Assembly (NCBI GenBank): GCA_029339195.1
Contig: JAPTJF010000017.1
Span: 124,001-188,000 of the forward strand
DNA length: 64,000 nucleotides
Direction: 5' to 3'
From: Micractinium sp. NFX-FRZ
Lineage: Eukaryota; Chlorophyta; Trebouxiophyceae; Chlorellales; Chlorellaceae
Of this stretch, positions 1 to 10,442 are shown one piece after another (within the stretch, counting starts at the first letter, position 1; every line of letters begins with the position of its first letter). The position numbers and the translations under genes were made by a program. The notes below the pieces were generated by a model. That model saw nothing but the letters and a program-made list of their open reading frames with translations. It ran no database searches and was not told the origin of the DNA.

Positions 1-71
1 TCGGAGCGCTACCCGACCGAGATCTACTTGGGGACATTGATTACTAGCATTCTGTATTTCACGAGCGCACA

Positions 72-3000
72 ATGGCGGCGCTGCAGCGCAACGCCGACGC
101 TGCGATATCGAACAACGAGCGGGAGTTCATCCTCAAGGTGTGACACGGCGGGAGGGACACGGCGTGATGTGTCAGCCCGCGCCTGCGTCATGCATGTTTC
201 TGCCGCCAGCGGGCGGCCCGCCCCCCGCCGCTCCCACACAGCCCTCCCTCACGTCGACTGCTGCTCCCCGCACTTATGTGAGCTCAGGCACTGAAGGATG
301 GGCAGCGCATCGATGGGCGTGCGCCGTTTGAGCTGCGCCCCGCACGTTTCTCCTTTGCCCTGGACGACTCGTCAGCCACCGTGCAGCTGGGCAGCACCCG
401 CGTGATGGCGGTGGTGTCTGCCAGCCTGGAGGCACCATATGCTGACCGCCACAACGAGGGCAGCCTGCGGTTCAATGTGGACTTCTCACCCATGGCCTCC
501 CCTGCCTTTGAGCCAGGTGCGAAGCAGCAGTGCCGGGCACTGCAAGGGTTGGAGCAGCGCGGTAATCACGTCACGCGGCAGTGCGGCAGCGTGGCAGTGC
601 GGCTGGAGTGGCAGTGTCATGCAGCAAGGCCCGCATGTTGGAGGTGCCTAAGCAGCTGGCGGCCGGCAGCGCTGCAGCACCGTCTACTGCACTGTAGCCA
701 CCAGCAGCAATGCGCTGCTGCATCCCCGTGGTTGTCATCGCTGCCTCGTGCCCCTGCCTATCCGTTCTTTCCACTGTGTGTGTTTCTTATGCGCAGGGCA
801 GCCCGGGCAGGGTAGGTTGCAGTATGCAGGCGGTCCGCATTTTGAGAACTAGCTTTGTATGACTCCGTAGCCTCTGTTTACCGTCACTGTTTGTGCAGGG
901 CGGCCGGGAGAGGATGCGATTGAGGTGGCACGCCTGGTGGAGCGGGGGCTGCGGGAGACCCGGGCCATTGACTTGGAGGCCCTTGTGGTGCTGGCAGGTG
1001 GGCGAACCAGACATGCTGGGTGTAGGGCAGCCATGGCCAGGGCAGCGTGGATGGTCATGGCTGGTGCTGTGACGGTAGGGGCAGGTGGGCCGTTGACTTG
1101 CGCTGCACCACCCAGGGCATACCTTTTGCCAACACCTCTTTGCTCGTGCAGGCCGCAAGGTGTGGCACCTGCGGGTGGACGTGCACGTGCTGGACCACCA
1201 GGGGAACTTGGTGGATGCCTGTGGCCTGGCCGCCCTGGCCGCCCTCATGGCCTTCCGCCGCCCAGACGTCACCGTCGGCGGCGGCGACGACGGGCAGGTG
1301 GGGCGCCGCGCTGGGCTGCGTTGCTTGCGGTGCTTGCGGTGGGTGGGGGAGGAGAAGTGCGTGGTTGGTGCGCTGGCTGGGTGGTGCCTGTTGGTTCGCG
1401 CAGCCAGCGAGCCTACTTATCTAGCTAGCTTGAGGGTCCAGGGCAGGCAGCGGGGGTCGGATGGTGTGCCATGCACCCCTGCTCTCCGTGTCCTTGCCCA
1501 TCTGTCTGCCCAGCCAGATGGCCTGGTGCCACCATCAGCTGCGGCCCGCAGCCCTCCCTGCCCTGCCCTCCATGCGTGCCTCTGCCGCCTGCTGCTCCCC
1601 GCAGGCGGTGACGGTGCACCCTCCAGAGTCACGGGAGCCGGTGCCGCTCTCCATCCACCACCTGCCCCTGCCCATCACCTTTGCGCTCTTTGAGGTGAGC
1701 TGGCTGGCAGGGCTGGCAGGGCTGGGTGAGCTGGAGCGGCAGGTGCTGCTGCGCTGGCGGCTCCGGGCATGCACTGAGGTTTGCACCGGCACGCTATTGC
1801 AACAGGCCCCCTGGTGTGGGTGCTGCACATCAGCAGCGCAGCCGCGGCTCCCAGCCGTGCGCCTGCCTGCCCCGCCTGCCTGCCCGGTCCCCTCCCTCCG
1901 CCTGCCTTTTTGCGCGCTCACGCTACCGAGCTGTCTTCGCCCTGTTCTGTGCAGGATGGGGAGCTGTTTGTGGTGGATCCCAACCTGAAGGAGGAGGCTG
2001 CAGCGGCCGGCAAGTTCACAGGTGTGCCCGCCCCCCTCCAGGGACCATGTTGGGCCGCGAGTCTCTTCAAGGCAGTGGGACTGGGGTGCCGCGGTCTCCA
2101 GCGGTTTGTTGGCCACCTTCCTGGCTGTTTTTTCAAATGAAGTGGCAAGCCGAGGGCGTGCCGACCGAGGTTGAGCATGGTCGCATGTCTCAAAGTGTAA
2201 TGAAGCTTCACCTGTGGATCGGCTGTGCGGGGCGGCGCATGGCGCACGGCCGGCCCTGGGCCCACCGCGTCTCCTCCCCCTCCCTCCCCTCCTCCTCCAT
2301 CTCTTCATCCCTCCTCTGCTCCCCCCTTTTTTCGTGCAGTGACCCAAAACGCGTTTGGCGAGCTGTGCTCGCTGCAAAAGGTGGACGGGTGCGGCCTGCC
2401 CGCGGCCCAGCTGATGCGCTGCGTGCGGCTTGCCACTCAGAAGGTGGAGGAGCTGACGGGGGCGATCCGCAAGGCGCTCGAGGTTCACGACGTGGCACGT
2501 GTGCAGGCGCGTGTGCGGAGGCAGCCCGGCGCAGCGGCCACTGCAGGCGCCGCTGCGGGGCGCGGGGTCACGGTGCTGCGCAGCGACCAGCTGCTGCCGT
2601 CGGTGTCTGCGCCGGCAGCCGGCGGCGGGGGGAAAGCGGCAGCGGTTGCATTGGATCTAGATGCACTTCCGGACAGTGTGCGCAGCCTGCTGCAGCGGGC
2701 GGCAGCAGGAGGGGAGGATGGAGATGCCATGTCTGATGACAATGGTGAGGAGGAGGAGGAGGAGAGCAGCAGCAGCGGAAGCGAGGAGGAGGAGGAGAGC
2801 GGCAGTGAGATGGAGGCGGAGGTGGAGGAGCCAGCAGCAGCAGCAGCAGCAGCAATAGCACGGCAGCAACCGCAAGCAGGCGTGGCGGCTGGGCGCAAGC
2901 AGCAGGCGTCAGCTGAGGCCGGCGTGGCGCAGGCAGGGCAGCAGCAGGCGCGGCCCTCGCCGGCACCGGCACAAGGCCAGCCCGCCAAGAAGCGGCGGGC

Positions 3001-3166
3001 AGCGCCTGGCAGCGGCAGCAAGGAGCAGCAGCGGGACGAGCTGGCGGCAATAGCAGACACGATTGCGAGCGCTGGGGGTGGCGCTGCTGCAGGGGGAGAC
3101 CTGAGCGCGGCTGTGAAACAGAAGAAGAAGCGGGCCAGCGGCGGCGGCGGGGGACGGCGCCAGTAA
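72..3166 (+). CDS. RRP45: Exosome complex component RRP45 (EXOSC9-like)
   Basis: Seven exons: 72-137, 288-516, 899-997, 1152-1297, 1605-1694, 1955-2021, 2340-3166; 507 aa, all phases consistent. Residues about 10-270 form the RNase PH-like fold of the RRP45 family: RIDGRAPFELRP near the start, GSTRVMAVVSASLE, MASPAFEPG, GRKVWHLRVDVHVLDHQGN, FRRPDVTV and VPLSIHHLPLPITFALFE all match RRP45 rather than RRP42 or RRP43. In known exosomes this subunit is a catalytically inactive member of the six-subunit PH ring that threads RNA in nucleus and cytosol. After about residue 275 comes a long low-complexity tail rich in Ala, Gln, Ser and Glu with an acidic block (about 2740-2830) and a basic end (KKRRA, QKKKRASGGGG), probably disordered and nuclear-directed. 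ATG 72 is the first in-frame start of an exon that splices in phase. Family identity is secure; the tail has no assigned function. Confidence 0.92.
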
Positions 3167-3645
3167 AGCATTCTGCAATACGCCTCCCCAGGCACTTGTC
3201 TGCCCAAAATTTGCTCCCCTTTGTATACCTGTACCACGTTTCTGCCGTTCAGCAACCCGGGCGAGAGAGATTCTTGGATCATACGCCAAATACGCCAAAA
3301 CTAGAAGGGGTGTCCTGCATCAGTCCTGCATGTTGGAGATGCGTGCGTGGAAGTGCCCGTCCAGCGGACTCCAACAAGCTTGAGATCCTGCGGCCAGAAC
3401 TGCCCGCCGGGTCCTGTAAAGCCGATTGAATGCAAAGGACTGGTCAGCAAGGCTTGCAACGCAGGCGACCCAACCAAGAAGTTTGGCTCCCTTCTCGAGC
3501 GAGGCCCACCCTGCTTCCAGGCGTTTGCTTTCGCTTCAAATTGAGGTCTAAACAACAGGCGCAGCCTGCTGCAAGTGCGCAGCTGCTGCTCCGCCCGAGC
3601 CCCTTGCAGCGGCGGAGGTAGAGTGCAGCTTGCGCAGGCGCGGCC
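3167..3645. other. Intergenic: RRP45 3' region and kinase A 5' region
   Basis: No gene seen. A TGTAA, the usual green-algal poly(A) signal, lies at 3415-3419, about 250 bases after the RRP45 stop. A 13-base string GGCGGAGGTAGAG at 3611-3623, 23 bases before the kinase A ATG, recurs exactly at 10387-10399 before kinase B, so it is a conserved piece of the duplicated 5' region. Confidence 0.5.
3415..3419 (+). terminator. Candidate poly(A) signal TGTAA for RRP45
   Basis: TGTAA pentamer about 250 nt after the RRP45 stop codon. TGTAA is the established poly(A) signal in chlorophyte algae; use at this site is inferred. Confidence 0.45.
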
Positions 3646-6600
3646 ATGAATCGCCAGCTTGCGGCGGTTTTGCCAGCGCTGCTGTTGGCCCTGGCTGCAG
3701 CTGCGCCACGGCCGGCAGCGGCGCAGGCCGCAGGCGGGACTGGCGGCGGCCCACCAGTGCCCGCCTTCATACCCAGCCCTGGCACCGCATCAGTCAGCAG
3801 CGGGCAGGAGCTGCTGCAGGCTCTGCAGAATGGCATTGGCGACATCCTCGTAACGGGTGAGCAGAGTGTAGCAGGGGTGGTGCAACTGCAGCCCCACACA
3901 GACGCCTGGCTGCCTGCCTGCCGGTAGCCGTGGGAGCAGCATGCAAGGATTACCAATCATACACACGCGAAGCTGCCGGCTGGCCCCACCCACACTGCAG
4001 GTCCCATCGCCCTCACCCCAGAAGTGTGGGAGCAGTTCCAGCTGCCAATAGTGATCCAGCCAAACAGCTCCGTGCTGATCCACAGGGGTGAGGGCCCAGC
4101 CGCCCCTGGTGGGTGCTGCATGCAGCCGGTGCCACACGGGCAGACAGGGGGGCTGTGCCGCCAGCAGCCACTTACCAGGGGGTGTGCGCTGTGCCTACCA
4201 GCAGCGCACCCAAACCGTGCTCACCCGCTGTGCGCTCCTGCGGCAGGTGCACCATGTCTGCCGGTCTGCTGTGTTGGCCCCCTCAGCCGGTGGACTGGCA
4301 GAAACCCCACACACCCACACACCCCACACACAAGCGGGGGCTGGCTGGGCTTGCTTGGGCCTGCCTGCCGCAGTGCCTGGCTGACCGCCTGCCTGCCCCC
4401 ACTGCAGTTGACCCAAGCTGGATTGGCGTTCGGCAGGAGCGCATCGACTGGGGGGGAGCGATCAACCTGATTGAGATCTCGACAGATGGGGCTCTCATGC
4501 TGGAGGGGGTCATTTCTGAGCGTGAGCCTCCCACTTTTTTCTTTTTCTTTGCCGAGCTGTTTGTTTTTGCCTGCGTCACTGGTTGCTTGCATGCGCTGTG
4601 CATGCCCCCGCCTCGCCCGCCTGCCTACGCGCCTGCCTGCCTTTGCTTCGCGCTGTGCTGCTGTGCAGCCGCAGCCGCCGTGGCAGCATGCGTGCCTTTG
4701 TGCGTAGCGTTTTGGCCCCCCCTCACCCCCAAACCGCGTCTGCCTCTGCGTGGGGCGCCCGTCTCGGCTGTCGTCACATGCATGCGTGACTCGTGCGTCT
4801 GCCACCCATCGCCTGCCTGCCTGCAGACCCCGGCAACTTCACACAAGGCCTTGCAGAGCTGCCCCTCAAAGTGAACGCCTCCTTCCTGTGGCCAACCATC
4901 ACCGGCTGGCCCGGCAGCAGCGTGAGTTGCCTGCTGTGGTCTGCGTGCACCTGTGGTGGGCCGGCCGACCAGAGGGGCGCAGCATGCCACGCAAGCCATG
5001 CTGCTGCACTGGCGGGGTATGTGCAGCTCGGCTGGGCCCCGGCAGGTCCGTCTCTGGCTGGGAGGGAGAAGACGCAGCCAGAGAGGGACAGAACACAGCC
5101 TGCATGCTGTGCGCGCACCTGGTTGGTACGCACCCCGCGTCACCTGGCCTGCCTGCCTGCCTGCCTTCCTGCCTGCCCACCCCACCTTCTCCCTCCCGCC
5201 TCCTCCCCACACCCCGCAGCTCACCATCGCCAACTCAACCGTGTATAATGACGACCCAGGGTGCAGCCCTGAGACCACGCAGGTGAGGCAGCACGCACAC
5301 CAAGGCTTGGGAGGGTCGCGCCGTCTTGCATGCAAAGAGATGACAGTTTCAGGCAGTTGATGGTAATGCTGATGGTGACGCGTAGGGGAGGGACCCAGGG
5401 CAGGTTGAGCCATGTGTAGGAGAGGGCACCAGAGCCATCCTGTAGGTGCCGTTGTCAGCACCCAGCGCCGCTACCCGATCTGCTGCCATCGTCCCCCGCG
5501 CGTCCCGCCCTGCCTGCAGGCTGCGGTGCTACGCCTGCAGGCCATGCTGCCGCCCGCCTTCCAAGATGCCATCAAGTATATGGGAGGCACCTCCGCCTCC
5601 TACACCTACCTCCCCTTCCCCTCCCCCATCTTCAACATCACTTCCCAAGAGACGCTGGGCACAGCCAGTTACACGCTGGCGGGGGTGATCAACACGTGTT
5701 TCGACTCGCTGGCGCCAGCTGGCGGCAGCAGCAGCAGCGGCGGGACACCCACATGGGTGTGGGCTGTGGTGGGGTCGGCGGCGGGGTGCTTGGCGCTGGC
5801 CGCCGTCGGCGGCGCACTGCTCTGGCGGCGGGCGCGCGCGCGGCGGGCCGCGCAGGCCGCTGGGGCAGCCAAGGCGTCAGCTGCAGACCTGGAAGCTGCC
5901 GCATGCGGCAGCGGCGGCAGCGGCGGCGGCGGCAGGAAGGGGATCGGCGGGGATCTGGCAGCGGGTGCAGCGCAGGGGCAGCTGTCAAACGGCACGGTGA
6001 AGTCTTGGGACTCCAAGCTCGGCAGCCACGCCACGTCAGCAGGGCGCACGGGCAGCGGCGACCTGCACGCTGCGCTGATGCGCACCCGGTTTGGAGTGAT
6101 TGAGGACCTGCAGCTGGGGGAGCTGCTGGGGAGGGGCGCGTTTGGGCGCGTGTACAAAGGTGGGTGTGGGCGGATGTGTGTGTGTGGACGGGGCAGGGAG
6201 GCATGGGAGAGGCCTAGGCATGAGGAGGGTTGAAATCACAGTCGGGGCAGATGAGGGGTGCACACAGTTGCAGGTCTGCGCTCCTGGGTTGGGGTAGGCG
6301 AGTTGCGGGCTGCCAAATGGCGTTGCATCCATTCCAACCTGCTCTGCTCCCCTCCTCTCGGCCCCTCCTGCCCTGTCCCTGATTGCCTGCGACGTCCCAA
6401 CCCCCGTCCACCCGCTCCTGCCCTGCAGGCCGTTGGAAGGGCGCCCTTGTTGCCGTCAAGGTGATAGAGCACAGGGTGCAGCCGGGGAAGACGCACGACC
6501 TGTCGCGGGAGCCGCTGCTCAGGTGGGCGCAGCTGTGCTAGTTGGGGTGCTGAGGTGGCAACCCGCCAGCCGGATGTCATCCCTGGGAATAATGTATCCG

Positions 6601-9114
6601 GCCTGCCTGGGTCGATGCTTGGCCGCCTGCCTGGGCGCTGTGCAGCCAAGGGTGCTGGCACGTAGCTTCCTTCCAAGGCCCCATCTTATTGGCCTCCTCC
6701 AAAGGCTCATGCCTTGCTCCCAGCCACGTGCCCAGCTCCCCTGGAGCCCCGGACCGGTCCCATGCCTCCCCGTCTCCTTACACCTCCCAACCTTACGCCC
6801 CTCCCGCGCAGCATGAGCATCTCCCACCCCAACGTCATCTCGACACACCAAGTCGTGGTGGTGCGGCTCTTACGAGAGGAGCAGCAAGATGAAGGCGGAC
6901 CAGAGGCAGCAGGCGGCAACCCGGGCAGCAGTGGCGGCGGCGTGAGCGGCAGCGGCGGCCGCATAATGCAGGGGCTGAGCGGCGGCGGGCTGGTGGAGGT
7001 CGTGTCGCCGTCTGATGTGTTGCTGCCAGGGTGAGTGATGCCACGCTGTCGGGGGAGGGGTGTGGAGGGTGGCAGAGGGGTGTGATGGGTGGGAAGGGGG
7101 AGGGGAGTGTGCTGTATCTGCTCATGATGTCAGTTGGTCGTTAGACTAACCGGGTGCCCACCTGCCTGCCTGCCTGCCTGCCTGCCTGCACACATCCAGG
7201 CCTCGCCTGGTCCCACCCCCCCTTGCCCCGCACCTCTCAACTTGTCTGCCACCCCACACACCCCTTCACAACTGCAGCCTCTTCGAAACGTGGTTGGTGG
7301 TTGAGTACTGCGACCGAGGCAGCTTAGCGGGTGCGTGGGTGGAAGGCTCATGATTGATGCTGGCCCAACCTCTTGGAAGCCAGCCAGCTTGCCAGACCAA
7401 CCTCCTGCCTTTGTGCCCCTCACCCCTGCCCCTGCTTACAATTGCAACCCATCACGCCCTCCAAGTGCCACCCTCCCCTGCGCACAGACCTCATCTCTGC
7501 GGGCAAGCACATCCCACCGGACTCGGCGCAGCACCACGCCTGGGCGCTGCTGTGCCTGCTGGACATCTCTCTGGGCCTGCACTACCTGCACGGCGCGGGC
7601 ATCGTGAGCAAGCCCTGCCTGCCGCCATCCCCTGCTGTGCCTGCTGTCCCAGGCTCTTGCCGCCGTTGCCGCCACGCTGCCGGCACCGCTGCGCAAGCAG
7701 GGCTCTGCATTTCAGCCTGCCACCCAGCCCGACAATGCCCCGCCGTTGGCAGTAGCCCACACAAGGCGGCAGCCCACCCGCCTTCCCTGTCCCCTACTCC
7801 CAACTGTCTGTCTTACACATCCACAGTGGCGCGGACACACACAAAGTGATGGTGAAGAGCATAAGGAAATCCATCCCAACCCACTTGCCCTCCCCCTGCC
7901 CTTGCCCCTGCCCTGCTTGCCCCCCTGGCAGATCCACGGCGACCTGAAGCCGCACAACGTGATGCTGAAGAGCACGCGCACCGACCGGCGTGGGTTCACC
8001 TGCAAGCTGGGGGACTTTGGGCTCAGCAGGGCGCTGATGGGGGAGCAGACGCACGTTGAGACGCAGGTGGGTGTGGGACGGGCAGGCAGGGTGTGCCGCC
8101 GCGTGTGCATGGGTTTGTGTCGGAGTGTGTGCGGAAGCATTCCTTCACCCTGCCACCGACCCACCTCCTTGTTGTGATGCCCCCCCCATCTTGGCGTGCA
8201 GAGCTACGGCACGGCCTCGTACGCTGCGCCGGAGCTGCTGACCCACGGCAAGCTTTCCTCCTCGTCAGACATCTACTCCCTCTCTCTCATAAGTGAGCTG
8301 CGGGGAGGAATGGGGCGGTGGCCTCAACCGGGTGCACAGCATGCGGGAGGCAGCAGGAAGGCAGCAGACACATGGGCTCAGCAGCAGAAGCGACAGCCAA
8401 GCTGTGAACACCACCCCCGCCAACAGTGGTGGGAGGGGAGCAGAGGCTGCAGGCTCAGCCAGCTGTCGTGCGCCCAAGGCCCCGGGATGTGGCACCCTGG
8501 CCCTAGACCCAGCCAGAGTGCCCACCCATCTTCCCCACTGACGGCCCTCCCTCCCTGCTCCCTCCCGCCTGCCTGCCTTCTCCCCCGCCCCCTGCCCGCC
8601 CTCCTCTCGAACTGCAGTGTGGGAGCTGTCGTGCAGTGCGGAGCTGCACCAGGGCATGTCCTCCATGCAGATCATCGTGCAGGTGTCGCAGCACGGCTAC
8701 CGCCCCGACGTGCCCGAGGGCTGCCCCCCCGCCCTGAGCGCCCTCATGCAGCGCTGCTGGCACCAGGACCCCACGCAGAGGTGCGGCGGCAGGGTGGGAG
8801 GAGGCGTGTGCCTGCCTCCCATGTACCACAGCCCGCCTTCCTCCCCAGCAACCGCTCCGTGGCCCCGCACCCTGCACCTCGAGCCACGCTGCTGCCTCGC
8901 CCGCAGCCCAAGGCCTGCTGCCCCTTGTGCCCTGGTCCCGCTGTCCCACCCGCTCCCCATGCGACTGCCTCGCCCGCTGACCCACCCACCCACCTTCCCC
9001 CACCCATTATTCTGCACTCGCAGGCCCACCGCTGGGCAGGTGGTGGAGGAGCTGCGGGCCCAGCTGACGGCCATGTTCCCTGCTGGGCCAAAGCCCCGGC
9101 CGGCAGCCTCCTAG
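3646..9114 (+). CDS. Receptor-like protein kinase (kinase A), secretory, single TM, TKL type
   Basis: Fourteen exons: 3646-3856, 4001-4087, 4408-4521, 4827-4921, 5220-5282, 5520-6159, 6429-6522, 6812-7030, 7278-7330, 7488-7603, 7932-8066, 8202-8292, 8618-8780, 9024-9114; 723 aa. Residues 1-28 are a signal peptide (Leu/Ala core, PAAAQA end). The ectodomain (about 28-265) has repeated IEISTDGALMLEG and LTIANSTVYND-type segments suggestive of a beta-helix, plus several N-glycosylation sequons. A hydrophobic segment (about 269-293) is followed by Arg-rich residues, a Gly/Ser linker, and a kinase domain (about 388-700): P-loop GRGAFGRVYKG, VAVKVIE lysine, GDFGLSR, AAPELL, SDIYSL. The catalytic loop reads HGDLKPHN, so Arg of HRD is Gly while Asp, Lys and Asn remain. 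Probably a plasma-membrane receptor; the ligand is unknown. Tandem paralogue of the next gene. Exon 4 could splice with a slightly different junction residue. Confidence 0.9.
7150..7190 (+). repeat. TGCC simple repeat in kinase A intron
   Basis: Run of CTGCC/TGCC units about 30 bases long in an intron. Similar CCTG/TGCC runs sit at about 5150-5170, 11450-11515 and 33960-33988, always in introns next to acceptors. Confidence 0.8.
7819..7866 (+). repeat. Decayed copy of the kinase A catalytic-loop exon inside the preceding intron
   Basis: Bases 7819-7866, in the intron 7604-7931, align without gaps to the first part of the next exon (from 7932). The exon encodes IHGDLKPHNVMLKSTR; the intron copy would read IHSGADTHKVMVKSIR. 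The last 22 bases compared match at 20 positions. The acceptor before the copy has decayed (AC instead of AG). The paralogue kinase B has no intron here. Confidence 0.8.
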
Positions 9115-10442
9115 CCCCGCTGCCCCCAAACGGGGGGCCTCTTGGGCGCCCGCCTGCCTGCCCGCCTGGCACTGCAGCGCCACACCTCTCCATCCATCCC
9201 TCCGGCTGCACATTCTGTGTCTCTGTCTTATGGAGCCTGTCAATGTGTCGGTTCGGTGCATCAATCAATCTATTTACCAACGCACACCCTCTTGTCATCG
9301 CTGGCTCTTGCAAAACTATTTTCAGTGCCGACATTCTTGACTGCCATGGCCTGCCTGTCCCAGCTGAGCGCCCCCTACCCTTCTCCTAGCTCTTTTGGGG
9401 TGTGCGACTGTCTCGGCCCCTCATTTCCCCCTTAATTTCCCACCCTTCGCAATTACACGCTCTATTATTACCCCCCCTTCCTTCCCAGTAACCGCTGGCT
9501 GCCCAAGCACACCCAGCTGCTAACCCCGCCCGCCTGAATTCCTTGCCCATGCATCCGCTGGGCCCCCGTTGCCCCTGCCGCATGGCGCCCTCCTCCCTGC
9601 GACAGTTTACGTTGTAATACAGTTTACGTTGCAGTGTTTCCGTCTGGATCCTGGAGGCAGTGGAATGAATTTGGTTCAAGTGGGGTGTTGGGGAGTGAGA
9701 ACCGAGCAGGAGGGGAGACTGGGAGGCACGGCCGTGTGTACCGCACTAAGTGCGGGGTACTCGGGCAGGCGCAGGCAGTGTGTCGGCAGGGCAAGGGCAG
9801 CCGGCAGCAAATACCGGCCATGCGACGAGCCGCCTGCACTAGCAGCTGTGTCGGCACTCATGATGTTCATACCCTGCAGGTGGGAACTTGGGTGGGTAGG
9901 GAACAGCAGACGAAGAGGGTGAGCGGCGGCAGCGGTGCGGCGTACCAGCAGCAGGCCCGGGGGTATGTAGCCCAGCAGGGACTATGAGTTCACGCGTTTC
10001 TGCATCGATTCCACGCCTGTCTTGAACTTGAAAACCACAATGGGTGCCGTGGGTTAACAACTGGGGTAGATCAGTGCGAGATCTTGGGAGAAGGGTGCCT
10101 TGTAGGCTTCGCAGGCAGCGGAGGGGACGGCTTTCTAGGCTGGAGGTGCGGCAGCTTCTGTGCCCAGCGAACGCTCGGCTTGAGCGAGATCACTGGCATG
10201 CATGTAAGTTGCGCCCTCTTCAGGAGCACTAGAGCACGCAAGAGTCTTGCCAGGCACGGTGTCAGCGTTTACTGAGGAGGCAGAGCCTTTTTACGAGGGA
10301 GAGGCGTGCCCCGGTTGCAGGCGCGCTCTTTTGCGTGAAGTGGGGGCTTCACACTGGGCAGCCATCCGCAGCGCACTATACCAGCAGGCGGAGGTAGAGA
10401 TACCGAGGAGCCCGCCTTGCAATTGGGCCCCGCTCTGCGTTC
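9115..10442. other. Intergenic between the tandem kinases
   Basis: 3' region of kinase A and 5' region of kinase B. TGTAA at 9613-9617 is a candidate poly(A) site for kinase A, about 500 nt after its stop. The shared 13-base 5' element lies at 10387-10399. No convincing ORF with codon use like its neighbours. Confidence 0.5.

Noticed and set aside
1535..2488. 317-codon open frame on the minus strand
   Set aside because: Antisense to RRP45 exons 5-7 and introns; Arg/Gly-rich composition and no family match. Shadow of GC-rich coding DNA.
8196..9389. 397-codon open frame on the plus strand
   Set aside because: Reads through kinase A introns; only the exonic parts in the kinase frame are conserved.
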